From NCBI GenBank assembly GCA_964604305.1, contig CAZRYM010000001.1:39571-103570 (forward strand): DNA of 64,000 bases, read 5' to 3'. Source of the stretch: JASUTC01 sp964604305. GTDB taxonomy: Bacteria > Thermotogota > Thermotogae > MWEM01. The notes beneath the pieces are model-generated. The model had not been told where the DNA came from. It did not search any database and saw only the letters and a list, made by a program, of their open reading frames with translations. Shown piece after piece: positions 41,819-50,242 of this stretch (its first letter is position 1; each line of letters opens with the position of its first letter). The position numbers were made by a program, and so were the translations under genes.

Positions 41819-42817
41819 TTGAAGAATGACTATCTTTTTTTTGATTTGGGAACTGAAAACATCAGAATATTTTCGTCAGCTAACGGTTTGATTTATCACG
41901 GTCCCGGTTTGATTGCAATCAATGATGACGCTGAACTCACTGCTTATGGCTCAAATGCAGTTGATACTCAAGTCAGCAAAGAAACCAAAGTAATTTATCC
42001 TATCTCAAACGGCACCGTTGCCAATCATCACGCACTTTTACTACTGTTAAAGGCTATTTTAAAAGACCATTATAAAAAACAATTTCGATCAAGAGTCAAA
42101 GGTGTCTTTTCAATCCCTCCCTTTGCGACAAATGTAGAACAAAGGGCATATTTATATGCTGCTGAAGGACTTGAATTTTCAGATCTTCTCTTTATCCCCG
42201 AATATGTTTTCATTTTAACTTCGATTTATGAGGCGTTTGGAAAATTCGGTTTTGAGTTCATTGGAGAAACAGGCGCAGGGCGTTTTGATACTTATCTACT
42301 AAACAACGGAAAATTGTTGTATGGTGATACACAAAAGGGCGGTTTTGAACGGATAATCAACCAGATGCTCAGAAAGCTTCGCTTTGACAAAGGTATTCAG
42401 ATTGGCAGAAAGACACTGTTTATGGCGTTTTCTCAAACAGAAAAAAAAGAACTTATCATTAAGGGAAGAAACAAGGTAACGGGAGAGGCTTTAGAACAAA
42501 TCATTCCCAGAGATTATTTTGATCATTTACTTCAAGATGGTCTATCTGGTTTTATTGATCTAATAAAAACGGTATTTGAACGGTTGTCTCCTGATTTAAG
42601 TGCGGAATTTTTGGAAAAGGGACTGCGTATGACAGGCGGTCCTTCAAATGAGAAATGGTTCCGCAATGTTGTTGAGGAAAAAACCGGATTTTCAATCTTT
42701 AAAAGTGAAACACCGGGAGAAGATATCCTGAATGGATTTAAGATCATATCAAATAATTCTGAAGGTGAAGTACTGGGAAACTTTAATCTTCTTGGCAGTG
42801 TAATAGAGGTGAGATGA
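41819..42817 (+). CDS. MreB-like actin-fold protein with altered phosphate-2 motif
   Basis: 332 residues, close to MreB in length and layout. Phosphate-1 is DLGTENIRIFSS; then GLIAIND, a connecting PISNGTVAN (MreB P-x-x-x-G-x-I), and an adenosine motif LRMTGGPSNEKW. The phosphate-2 motif, normally DxGGGT, is ETGAGRFDTYLL here, so hydrolysis may be weak or lost. Bacillus has the order mbl-flhO-flhP, and here too an MreB relative precedes two flagellar rod-type genes, so it may place or organise flagellar or cell-wall assembly. TTG start at 41819 with GGTGAT upstream. A degenerate non-polymerising paralogue is the alternative. Confidence 0.75.
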   Translation: MKNDYLFFDLGTENIRIFSSANGLIYHGPGLIAINDDAELTAYGSNAVDTQVSKETKVIYPISNGTVANHHALLLLLKAILKDHYKKQFRSRVKGVFSIPPFATNVEQRAYLYAAEGLEFSDLLFIPEYVFILTSIYEAFGKFGFEFIGETGAGRFDTYLLNNGKLLYGDTQKGGFERIINQMLRKLRFDKGIQIGRKTLFMAFSQTEKKELIIKGRNKVTGEALEQIIPRDYFDHLLQDGLSGFIDLIKTVFERLSPDLSAEFLEKGLRMTGGPSNEKWFRNVVEEKTGFSIFKSETPGEDILNGFKIISNNSEGEVLGNFNLLGSVIEVR

Positions 42818-43578
42818 TGATTAGAGGAATATATACCGCTGCAATGGGCATGCTTGTTGAAGAGGCGAAAGTCAACACGACGGCAAACAACCTGGCTAAT
42901 GTTGACACAGCCGGTTTTAAAAAGGACAGCCTTGCATTTAGCACCTATTTAAAAAAAGAAATGTTCAGAACGGAATCCTTAACGGATGAACAAAAAAAAT
43001 ATCCTATCGGAAAAATGGAAAGTGGTGTGGTTTTGGATGAGTCACAAACCTATTTTTCACAGGGGGCCATTGAAATGACCGGACGTGAATTCGATTTCGC
43101 GCTCAAGGGAGATGGTTTCTTTACAATAGAAAAAGCCGACGGCAGCCGTTATTATACCAGAAATGGACAATGGTACAAAAACAACGAAGGTTATTTGGTG
43201 GATTCGGTTGGTAATTATGTTTTAACCGATGCCGATGAACGAATCATGATAACAGATCAGATCTTTGTGGCATCTGACGGATCGATTACCCAGGAAGGTG
43301 TTTTAACCGGGAGGATTGCAGTCGTTCAGTTTGAGAATAACACCGGACTGAGAAAAGTAGGAGATAATTATTATGCCCAAACGGATTTTTCCGGAGAACC
43401 AGCCCAGAATTTCACCTCATCAGTTATTCAAGGCGGGTACGAACGGGCAAATGTGAATGCTGTCAGGGAAATGTTGAATCTAATAACTGCACAAAGACAT
43501 TTTGAAGTGACACAAAGAGTCATTACCACTGAAGACCAGCTGCTTGACGCTGCAGTGAATAGAGTTGGAAGAGTCTAA
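42817..43578 (+). CDS. Flagellar basal-body rod protein, FlgF/FlgG (FlhO) type
   Basis: 253 residues of the flagellar rod/hook family. N-terminal IRGIYTAAMGMLVEEAKVNTTANNLANVDTAGFKKD and C-terminal NVNAVREMLNLITAQRHFEVTQRVI are the conserved helix-forming ends, with ALKGDGFFTIE in the middle. Such proteins are exported through the flagellar secretion system and build the distal rod. As first of two tandem copies it is the probable FlgF or FlhO equivalent. AGAGGTGAG precedes ATG 42817 (ATG 42814 is also possible), overlapping the actin-like gene's stop. Confidence 0.9.
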   Translation: MIRGIYTAAMGMLVEEAKVNTTANNLANVDTAGFKKDSLAFSTYLKKEMFRTESLTDEQKKYPIGKMESGVVLDESQTYFSQGAIEMTGREFDFALKGDGFFTIEKADGSRYYTRNGQWYKNNEGYLVDSVGNYVLTDADERIMITDQIFVASDGSITQEGVLTGRIAVVQFENNTGLRKVGDNYYAQTDFSGEPAQNFTSSVIQGGYERANVNAVREMLNLITAQRHFEVTQRVITTEDQLLDAAVNRVGRV

Positions 43579-43615
43579 TTTATAAATTTGAGTTATTAAG
43601 ACAGGAGGGGTTAGC

Positions 43616-44386
43616 TTGATTACTGGAATGTATAGTGCTGCAACGGGAATGAATGCACAACAGCATAAATTGGATACAATCTCAAACAATCTGGCAAACG
43701 TTGACACCACGGGCTTTAAAAAATCGAGAAACGAATTCGCCGATTTGTTTTACGTCTATGCAAAGCAAACCGGGAGTCCGGAAAGCGACATTGACAGGTC
43801 TGAAGGTCCTGTTTATACCGGGTTGGGAGTACGCGAAGTCAGAACAACAAGATTGTATACCCAAGGAAATATAGAAAAATCTGACAGACCACTTGATGTA
43901 GCAATAAACGGTCAGGGCTTTTTCAGGGTAACATTAGAAAACGGGGGACCCGCTTATACACGAGACGGTGCCTTTCATGAAAAAAACGGTGTTTTATATA
44001 CCAGTGCAGGTCATGCACTTGATGGCGTAAATGTGGACGGTGTAGCATCGGTATATGATCTGATCATCACTCAAGACGGTATTGTAACCGATTCAACGGG
44101 TGTGAATTACGGACAAATCGCCGTATATGATTTCACCAACCCTGAAGGCTTGAAATCCATCGGTGATAATTTATATTTGGAATCAGATCAGAGCGGAGAG
44201 GTGAATGCCTTAAATCTCGGCTTGGTCAACACAACCTTGGCCCAAGGATTTCTGGAAAAGTCAAATGTCAATGCAGTTCAGGAAATGGTCAACATGATTT
44301 CAGCTCAAAGGGCATACGAATTGAACTCAAAATCCATTACAACTGCCGATAACATGCTGCAAACAGTTAACGGATTGAAGAGGTAA
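43616..44386 (+). CDS. flgG: Flagellar distal rod protein FlgG
   Basis: 256 residues. ITGMYSAATGMNAQQHKLDTISNNLANVDTTGFKK at the N-terminus, GPVYTGLGVREVRTTRLYTQGN and AINGQGFFRV in the middle, and SNVNAVQEMVNMISAQRAYE at the C-terminus are the FlgG signatures. The QGN/DLAINGxGFF pattern is closer to FlgG than the preceding gene is. TTG start with AGGAGGGG upstream. Forms the rod of the flagellar axle through the periplasm and sheath. Confidence 0.92.
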   Translation: MITGMYSAATGMNAQQHKLDTISNNLANVDTTGFKKSRNEFADLFYVYAKQTGSPESDIDRSEGPVYTGLGVREVRTTRLYTQGNIEKSDRPLDVAINGQGFFRVTLENGGPAYTRDGAFHEKNGVLYTSAGHALDGVNVDGVASVYDLIITQDGIVTDSTGVNYGQIAVYDFTNPEGLKSIGDNLYLESDQSGEVNALNLGLVNTTLAQGFLEKSNVNAVQEMVNMISAQRAYELNSKSITTADNMLQTVNGLKR

Positions 44387-44418
44387 TCAAAAAGAATAGC
44401 CCAATGGATGTGATGTAA

Positions 44419-46167
44419 ATGATAGGATCGTTATATTCCGGTTTATCCGGATTGATGGGATATCAAAATGCAGTTGATGTAACGGGAAATAACATAGCCA
44501 ATCAGCAAACTATTGGCTTTAAATACTCAAGAACCGCTTTCAGTTCTTTGTTTACTGAAAGAAGGTATCGATTGCAGAATCAGCTTCTCGCAAACGATGA
44601 ACAACCATTAAGGGGGTCCACCGGCAGACCCGGTATGGGAACAAATCTTTCCTCGATAGATACAATCATGACTCCGGGAATGATAGAAAACACAGGAGTA
44701 TTTAGTGATGTCGCTATTGGAGGTAACGGTTTTTTCTTTGTTGGACCTAATAAGGGGGTAGAAAGTGCTGCCCTCTCCGGAAGGTTATATGCCTCAAAAG
44801 TAGGGAATTTTGAGAAGAACGTGTTTCCGGATATTATTCAGACGAGTACCGGTCTTTCTTTATATGGCTTTTTGGGAAAAGATGATGGAAACGGAAATAT
44901 TGTCATTGATGATATCCCCACTGAGGCAGATATGCTTCAGGCCACTCAGGTCGAAAAGGGTGAATTTTTAAACCGTCTGGAACCAATCAGTTTGGAACAG
45001 TTGCAAACAATATCAGCTAAAAAAACAGATGCAGTCAATCTTTCGGGAAATATCGATGCGCAAGTTGGTCCAAGTAAATTGTTAAGGTTTGAACAAACAG
45101 ACAACTTGGGAAATCAATATGTGATCCAGTTAGAAACCTCAAGAGACTTTTCCATGTTAGATAGTGAATTGGGAAATGAATATGAGGAATATGAACTTAA
45201 GATAAACGTAAAGGATATTCAAGGTAACGATATCCAGGGTTTTTCCCCCGATACTAAAAGGATTGTTTTTTCTCCTTCCGGGGACTTGATGACTACCGAA
45301 GGAGCCATCTTGAATAATCTGCGTATTGAACTGGCGGAAGGAAATGAGATTAATCTAAAAAAAGAAGATTTACTGGCTAATCTTAATTATTCATCACCCA
45401 AAATCACCTCCTACACTGACATATATTCAGACAAGGGTTTTAAAGATCGTGTTCCATTTCTGTTTGAAAAGATAGAAACCAATCAGTGGCGCTTAAAACC
45501 GGAGTTTCCTTCCTCGGGAAATATACAGAAAATTTTTCTGAAAGGTCCTGACGGAGAATATGATTTAGAAGCATCCGGCGGAATCGGATTAACATTTGAT
45601 ACATCCGGAAATGTAACTTCAGCACAAATTTATGATTCAACAGGAGAACCCCTTGAAGACATGGAAACCCTTGTCTTCACTTATACTGATGGAACTTCTT
45701 TAGAGATTGGATTCGACGCAACAAATCTAAAGGAATCCGCCTTAACCTCCAACGTATCTGTCAATCAGGATGGGGGCCGCAGTTCAGGCTACTTAACCAA
45801 TGTTGAATTTAGTATGGATGGATACCTACTGGGTAATTATTCAAATCAGGTTCAACTTAAACTTGCATTCATACCATTGGCCAGATTCAGATCATCCGAA
45901 GCACTAAAATCAACATCTACTGATCCTTTGTTGTATGAAATTTCAAGAAATAATGTTGGAATCCCTGACACCAACTTTTATGGTTATTTCAAACCCGGTC
46001 AGGGAATGTCCGGCAATCTCGTGCCTTATGCCCTTGAAATATCCAACGTGGATATTTCCAAAGAAATGGTCAACCTCATCAAATACCAGCGGGCGATACA
46101 GCTTAACGCGCGGACAGTCCAAACAGCTGATCAAATTTTACAGCAAGCAGTGCAATTGAAAGGTTAA
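44419..46167 (+). CDS. flgE: Flagellar hook protein FlgE-like
   Basis: 582 residues: rod/hook family ends (IGSLYSGLSGLMGYQNAVDVTGNNIANQQTIGFKYSR and DISKEMVNLIKYQRAIQLNARTVQTADQIL) enclosing a long central region (about 90-500), as in FlgE. The GMIENTGVFSDVAIGGNGFF motif is present. Hook proteins form the flexible joint; the large variable centre is the surface part. ATG 44419 has a weak site. A paralogue of FlgE (some Thermotogota carry more than one) cannot be excluded. Last gene of the actin-like/flagellar run. Confidence 0.88.
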   Translation: MIGSLYSGLSGLMGYQNAVDVTGNNIANQQTIGFKYSRTAFSSLFTERRYRLQNQLLANDEQPLRGSTGRPGMGTNLSSIDTIMTPGMIENTGVFSDVAIGGNGFFFVGPNKGVESAALSGRLYASKVGNFEKNVFPDIIQTSTGLSLYGFLGKDDGNGNIVIDDIPTEADMLQATQVEKGEFLNRLEPISLEQLQTISAKKTDAVNLSGNIDAQVGPSKLLRFEQTDNLGNQYVIQLETSRDFSMLDSELGNEYEEYELKINVKDIQGNDIQGFSPDTKRIVFSPSGDLMTTEGAILNNLRIELAEGNEINLKKEDLLANLNYSSPKITSYTDIYSDKGFKDRVPFLFEKIETNQWRLKPEFPSSGNIQKIFLKGPDGEYDLEASGGIGLTFDTSGNVTSAQIYDSTGEPLEDMETLVFTYTDGTSLEIGFDATNLKESALTSNVSVNQDGGRSSGYLTNVEFSMDGYLLGNYSNQVQLKLAFIPLARFRSSEALKSTSTDPLLYEISRNNVGIPDTNFYGYFKPGQGMSGNLVPYALEISNVDISKEMVNLIKYQRAIQLNARTVQTADQILQQAVQLKG

Positions 46168-46185
46168 CAAAATAAATGGTATAAT
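46156..46185 (+). promoter_or_regulatory. Promoter before the YgeW-HyuA operon
   Basis: TTGAAA (46156-46161), 18 bases, TATAAT (46180-46185). The -35 box lies inside the last codons of the hook gene. The predicted start is at the beginning of the hairpin that follows. Confidence 0.5.
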
Positions 46186-46234
46186 AAAACACCCACTGCA
46201 ACCCGCTTAAGGTTGTATGGTGTTTTATTTTTCT
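46186..46234 (+). terminator. Hairpin with T-tract: hook-gene terminator or YgeW attenuator
   Basis: AAAACACC...CAACC (46186-46203) pairs with GGTTG...GGTGTTTT (46211-46226) with a small internal loop, followed by ATTTTTCTT. As a terminator it closes the flagellar run. As it also follows a TATAAT at 46180, it may lie in the leader of the next operon. Confidence 0.65.
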
Positions 46235-46266
46235 TATAAAAAATCTTTCAAGGGAGTGTATTTATA

Positions 46267-47256
46267 ATGGGAATTGAGCTCAGAAACCGTGATTTTATCT
46301 CCACACAGGACTTTAGTAAAGATGAATTGGATTTAATGCTTGATGTTTCATACGATTTAAAAAAGAAATTTGCCTTGGGAGAATCCACCAGATATCTCTC
46401 CGACAAGACTTTATTTATGATTTTCTACGATGAATCCACAAGAACCAGAAATTCAATAGAAGCCGGAATGACTCAATTGGGCGGCCACGCTCATTTTCTC
46501 GCGCCTGCACATATGCAGCTTGCCCACGGTGAAGCAGCACGAGATACCGCAATCGTATTAAGCCGATTTGGCCATGGGATTGCCATCAGGCATTGTTTAC
46601 ATGGTGAGGGAAACAAGTATCTTAACGCCATTGCCAAGCATTCCAAAACACCTCTGTTGAACCTACAGGATGATGTCTATCACCCCTTCCAGGTTCTGGC
46701 CGATACAATGACCATACAGGAAAAATTTGAGCGAAATTTGAGGGGTTTAAAGGTTGTCATATCATGGGCTTATGCAGAAAGTCATCTGAAACCTCTTTCC
46801 GTGCCACAATCACAGATTCTAATGTTCCCCAGGTACGGAATGGATGTAACGCTTGCTTATCCTGAAGGGTTTGATCTGATGCCTGATATCATGAACAAGG
46901 CTCAGCAAAACGCAGAAAATGCCGGCACAAAACTTGAAGTATCTCATGACATGTCAGATGCATTTCAAGATGCGGATGTCATCATTGCCAAAAATTGGGG
47001 CGGTTTTTTCGTAGGTGATACTGAAGAAGCCATAAGAAAAGAACAGGCAAAACATAAGGACTGGATTTGCGATCGGAAAAAAATGGAAATCGCAAAAAAG
47101 CATGCTATTTATATGCATGCATTGCCTGCAGATAGAAATCGCGAAGTTACTGATGAGGTTATTGATGGTAAATGGTCAGTAATCTACGATGAAGCGGAAA
47201 ACAGACTGCACACAGCAAAATCTGTTATGGCACTTACAATGGGAGGGAGGCCTTAA
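46267..47256 (+). CDS. ygeW: Knotted carbamoyltransferase, YgeW type
   Basis: 329 residues. Carbamoyl-phosphate motif STRTR at residues 57-61, QLAHGEAARDT, HPFQVLAD, and then stretches that closely follow E. coli YgeW as I recall it: SWAYAESHLKPLSVPQ, GMDVTLAYPEGFDL, HKDWICDRKKM and YMHALPADRNREVTDEV. This places it with YgeW rather than with ornithine or aspartate carbamoyltransferase. E. coli ygeW lies in the cluster needed for anaerobic urate breakdown, where carbamoyl phosphate is produced or used from ureido compounds. This protein is shorter (E. coli ~396) mainly because it lacks the C-terminal extension. hyuA follows after 2 bases. GGGAGTG before ATG 46267. Confidence 0.85.
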   Translation: MGIELRNRDFISTQDFSKDELDLMLDVSYDLKKKFALGESTRYLSDKTLFMIFYDESTRTRNSIEAGMTQLGGHAHFLAPAHMQLAHGEAARDTAIVLSRFGHGIAIRHCLHGEGNKYLNAIAKHSKTPLLNLQDDVYHPFQVLADTMTIQEKFERNLRGLKVVISWAYAESHLKPLSVPQSQILMFPRYGMDVTLAYPEGFDLMPDIMNKAQQNAENAGTKLEVSHDMSDAFQDADVIIAKNWGGFFVGDTEEAIRKEQAKHKDWICDRKKMEIAKKHAIYMHALPADRNREVTDEVIDGKWSVIYDEAENRLHTAKSVMALTMGGRP

Positions 47257-47258
47257 AA

Positions 47259-48632
47259 ATGCCCAAACAACCTGCTTATGATCTGGTCATTCAAAATGGG
47301 ACAATCATCCATGGTTCAAGAAGCTTTCGCATACACGTATGTGTAAAGGATGGAAAAATAGCCAGCATAATTGATGCAAAGATGATGATTCCCGATACAA
47401 AAGAGATATACGATGCGGGACACATGTACATTTTTCCCGGTTTGATAGAACCGCATGTACACTTTGCCCTTGATATGGGAGAAAATCGCTCTGCCGATGA
47501 TTTTTTAACCGGATCCAAAGCCGCGGCATTTGGTGGGTATACCACTTTCTTTGACTTTACCGATGTTATAAACGGTGACGCGGATCAGTTACAGAGATTA
47601 GTAGATCAACGAAAGTTTCAAGCATCTCAGTCCTGTTTAAATACTCAATTACATTTGACAGTTGCAAATCCTGAGGTATCTCCAGTGGAACTGGTTGAAC
47701 TTGCTGTAAGAAATAAACTTCGTTCGATAAAAGTGTTTACTACTTATAGTGATAGTGGACGAATGACGAATGACGGCTATATTTATGACCTTTTAAAGGC
47801 CATCAAAGGAACTAGAGTGATGCTCATGGTTCATGCAGAAAATGATTCCATCATCAGTTATAAAAGAGAAGAATTCAAATCAAGAGGTCCGGTGTTACCT
47901 TCTCATTCCATAAAGATTCACAATACTTTTACAGAAAAAGAGGCGGTCCTTAGAGTATGTCAACTTGCGGTTGATGCAGAGAGCAGAGTTTATATCGCCC
48001 ATGTTTCAAGTGGAGAAACTGTCAAACGTGTGAACGAGTGTTTTGGAAAACAGCTTGGGAAACAAATCTTTTTGGAAACCTGTCCACAATACCTTTATCT
48101 CAACGAAACGTATCTTCTTGGAGAAAAATCACATTTATATACGGTATGTCCTCCACTAAGAAGTGAAGAGGAAAGATTATTACTCAGAAAACAGCTCGTT
48201 GATGGCCTGATCAGTTCAATTGGATCTGATCATTGTCCATTTCCTACCCATGTAAAAGAAAAGTACAAAGAAGATTATCTGAATATGCCAAATGGCTTAC
48301 CCGGAGTGGAATTGAGTTTCCCTCTGCTTTATAATTTGATGATGCTTGAAAACAACGGTATAACAGTTGAGGATCTGACTAATCTCTTCAGTACCATGCC
48401 GGCAAAGATTTTCGGTTACTATCCTTTTAAAGGAACTCTCTTCCCCGGTAGTGATGCTGATTTGATGATATATGACCCTAATTACGCGTGGAAAGTAAAT
48501 CCCGAGGAATTACACATGAATACCGATTATACCCCCTATGACGGGTTAATGCTAAGAGGCAAAGTAGATTCAACAATCTGTGGTGGCCAGTTCGTAGTTA
48601 AGGGGAAGGAATTCGTACCAGATATTGAATAG
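47259..48632 (+). CDS. hyuA: Hydantoinase / dihydropyrimidinase (HyuA-like)
   Basis: 457 residues, cyclic amidohydrolase fold. Metal site: HVHF after FPGLIEP, the Lys expected to be carboxylated in RSIKVFTTYS, His in MVHAEND and IAHVSSGE, and the Asp in GSDHCPFP. It opens cyclic ureides such as hydantoins or dihydropyrimidines. Pairing with the YgeW-type transferase copies the E. coli ygeW...hyuA neighbourhood, so the substrate may be a ureidohydantoin intermediate rather than dihydrouracil. GGGAGGGAGG lies before ATG 47259. Confidence 0.9.
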   Translation: MPKQPAYDLVIQNGTIIHGSRSFRIHVCVKDGKIASIIDAKMMIPDTKEIYDAGHMYIFPGLIEPHVHFALDMGENRSADDFLTGSKAAAFGGYTTFFDFTDVINGDADQLQRLVDQRKFQASQSCLNTQLHLTVANPEVSPVELVELAVRNKLRSIKVFTTYSDSGRMTNDGYIYDLLKAIKGTRVMLMVHAENDSIISYKREEFKSRGPVLPSHSIKIHNTFTEKEAVLRVCQLAVDAESRVYIAHVSSGETVKRVNECFGKQLGKQIFLETCPQYLYLNETYLLGEKSHLYTVCPPLRSEEERLLLRKQLVDGLISSIGSDHCPFPTHVKEKYKEDYLNMPNGLPGVELSFPLLYNLMMLENNGITVEDLTNLFSTMPAKIFGYYPFKGTLFPGSDADLMIYDPNYAWKVNPEELHMNTDYTPYDGLMLRGKVDSTICGGQFVVKGKEFVPDIE

Positions 48633-48633
48633 A

Positions 48634-49194
48634 ATGAATGGGAATGATTTGGTGAAGGATCAATTTGACTCATTAATAAAAAAATACGCTCAATTGGAAT
48701 ATTTAACTCTTGGGAAGCCTGAAGATGGTTTCCCAAGGCCTTCCTATGACGAAATGTATATGTCCATCGCTCAAATAGTTGCTTTAAGGAGCACTTGCCT
48801 GAGGGGGAAGATAGGGGCCGTTATCACTAAAGATACCAGGATTGTTTCAATTGGATATAATGGAGCACCGGCTAAACTCGCACAATGTGATGAACATGGC
48901 TGTATCAAGGATACTGAAAGAGGCGGATGCATAAGAACGATTCATGCAGAGCAAAACGCTATTGCGTACGCTGCCAGAGTAGGGATTCCCCTTGAAGGAA
49001 GCACTCTTTATGTAACGATGAGCCCTTGTATCGATTGTGCAAAACTTATTATTGCAACTGGCATAAAAAAAGTCTTGTACTATGAAGAATACAGGAAAGG
49101 TTATGCGATCGATTATCTGAAGGTTTCAGGAATAGAACTGGTACATCTCAAAAGCGGGCTTCAGGAAATATTTAATAACTATTGTTCTGAGTAA
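48634..49194 (+). CDS. dCMP deaminase (ComEB type)
   Basis: 186 residues. Zinc site TIHAEQNAI with the catalytic Glu, and MSPCIDCAK with the two Cys. The RSTCLRGKIGAVI and IGYNGAPAKLAQCDEHGC segments are typical of dCMP deaminases. It makes dUMP for thymidylate synthesis from dCMP. ATG 48634 begins 1 base after the hyuA stop; an in-frame TTG at 48625 lies inside hyuA. Operon with ygeW and hyuA, linking the ureide genes to pyrimidine metabolism. Confidence 0.93.
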   Translation: MNGNDLVKDQFDSLIKKYAQLEYLTLGKPEDGFPRPSYDEMYMSIAQIVALRSTCLRGKIGAVITKDTRIVSIGYNGAPAKLAQCDEHGCIKDTERGGCIRTIHAEQNAIAYAARVGIPLEGSTLYVTMSPCIDCAKLIIATGIKKVLYYEEYRKGYAIDYLKVSGIELVHLKSGLQEIFNNYCSE

Positions 49195-49202
49195 AGTTCG
49201 TA

Positions 49203-50228
49203 TCAGGATTCATTTCTTGCGAAAGTTAATCGCATGGCATGAACATTTCTACTGAGAGTTCCTATCAACAATTCCACCTTTGCATTTGATCCCTGCCAAA
49301 GAATATAAGCTTCAACTTTGTTATCATCCAAACTCTTGAACTCCCTAAATTCTTTAATTGCATCTTCACCAAATATCTTCTTAAGGTTCTTAATAAACTT
49401 TTCAAAGGTGTCTTTTGCATTGGCAACATCAACGAAACTGAAAACATATGAAACAGACTTTAAAGAGGCATTGTTATCAAAGATGAATGTGAGCAAACAT
49501 GATTCTCCATAAAGATTGGTGATGTACACAAGCTTGTTATCACGTTCTTCGATCAGTTGCTTGTTCATCCTGTACCACACTTCCGGCTTCTTCATATCCC
49601 AATTTGCAACTTCAAAGCCTGCCGGGATTTTATCAGTTACTGTTTTTTTTATCTCTTGTGTTGTTTTTATGTCCTCAACTTCAGTTTTGACAATTTCAAG
49701 CTGCTGAGATTCCAGAGCAAAAAAAATTTCATTGTAAGTATAATTAAAATCAAGTGGAAGCGCAAATCCATTAATAATAAGAACCGCATTCCAAAGAACG
49801 GTTACGCTGTAGTATTTATAAATTTCATCCGTCCAAACATAGGCATTTTTAAAACCCGCATCATCTTCTGTTTTACCTTCATAAGAAAGATACACCATTG
49901 TGTCGGCCATTTGTTCTTCGAGAAAAGTAATAGCTTCGTTCGGATATACAATATCTATTCCTAAAAACTTAATCCTCGAACCATCTGCGATATTTAAAAA
50001 AACCTGACCTGTTGAATCCTTGTCCACTGAAGTAATTTTTACCTTTTGAGTAAATATCGGCTCAAGTCCCAGAAGATTACTATCGTAAGTAAATTCATTT
50101 AATTGGATTTTTTCAGCAAAAGATATTAACACAATAAACACCAGTGCAGGAATAAGAAACATTTTAATTTTGAGGAATACTTTAGAACCCCCGGTTAAAC
50201 CAGGTGATTTCCAAATATGGTTGATCAT
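49203..50228 (-). CDS. Secreted protein with degenerate staphylococcal-nuclease-like domain
   Basis: 341 residues, N-terminal membrane or signal segment (about 20-38). Residues ~60-170 resemble the thermonuclease fold: KITSVDKDSTGQVFLNIADGS, IKFLGIDIVYPNEA, then DAGFKNAYVWTDE and a late NEIFFALESQ helix. The catalytic residues of active nucleases (Arg before L-x-G-I-D, Glu after it, second Arg) are not in place, so it may be inactive. The remaining ~170 residues are unrecognised. ATG 50228 has AAAGGGGA. It follows the TraB-family gene after 14 bases, so the two are one operon. Confidence 0.65.
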   Translation of the reverse strand: MINHIWKSPGLTGGSKVFLKIKMFLIPALVFIVLISFAEKIQLNEFTYDSNLLGLEPIFTQKVKITSVDKDSTGQVFLNIADGSRIKFLGIDIVYPNEAITFLEEQMADTMVYLSYEGKTEDDAGFKNAYVWTDEIYKYYSVTVLWNAVLIINGFALPLDFNYTYNEIFFALESQQLEIVKTEVEDIKTTQEIKKTVTDKIPAGFEVANWDMKKPEVWYRMNKQLIEERDNKLVYITNLYGESCLLTFIFDNNASLKSVSYVFSFVDVANAKDTFEKFIKNLKKIFGEDAIKEFREFKSLDDNKVEAYILWQGSNAKVELLIGTLSRNVHAMRLTFARNES

Positions 50229-50242
50229 TTATTCCCCTTTCG

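Noticed and set aside
46267..47256. Ornithine or aspartate carbamoyltransferase
   Set aside because: The SWAY...KPLSVPQ, HKDW and HALPAD segments fit YgeW; no arginine or pyrimidine biosynthetic partner lies beside it except dCMP deaminase.
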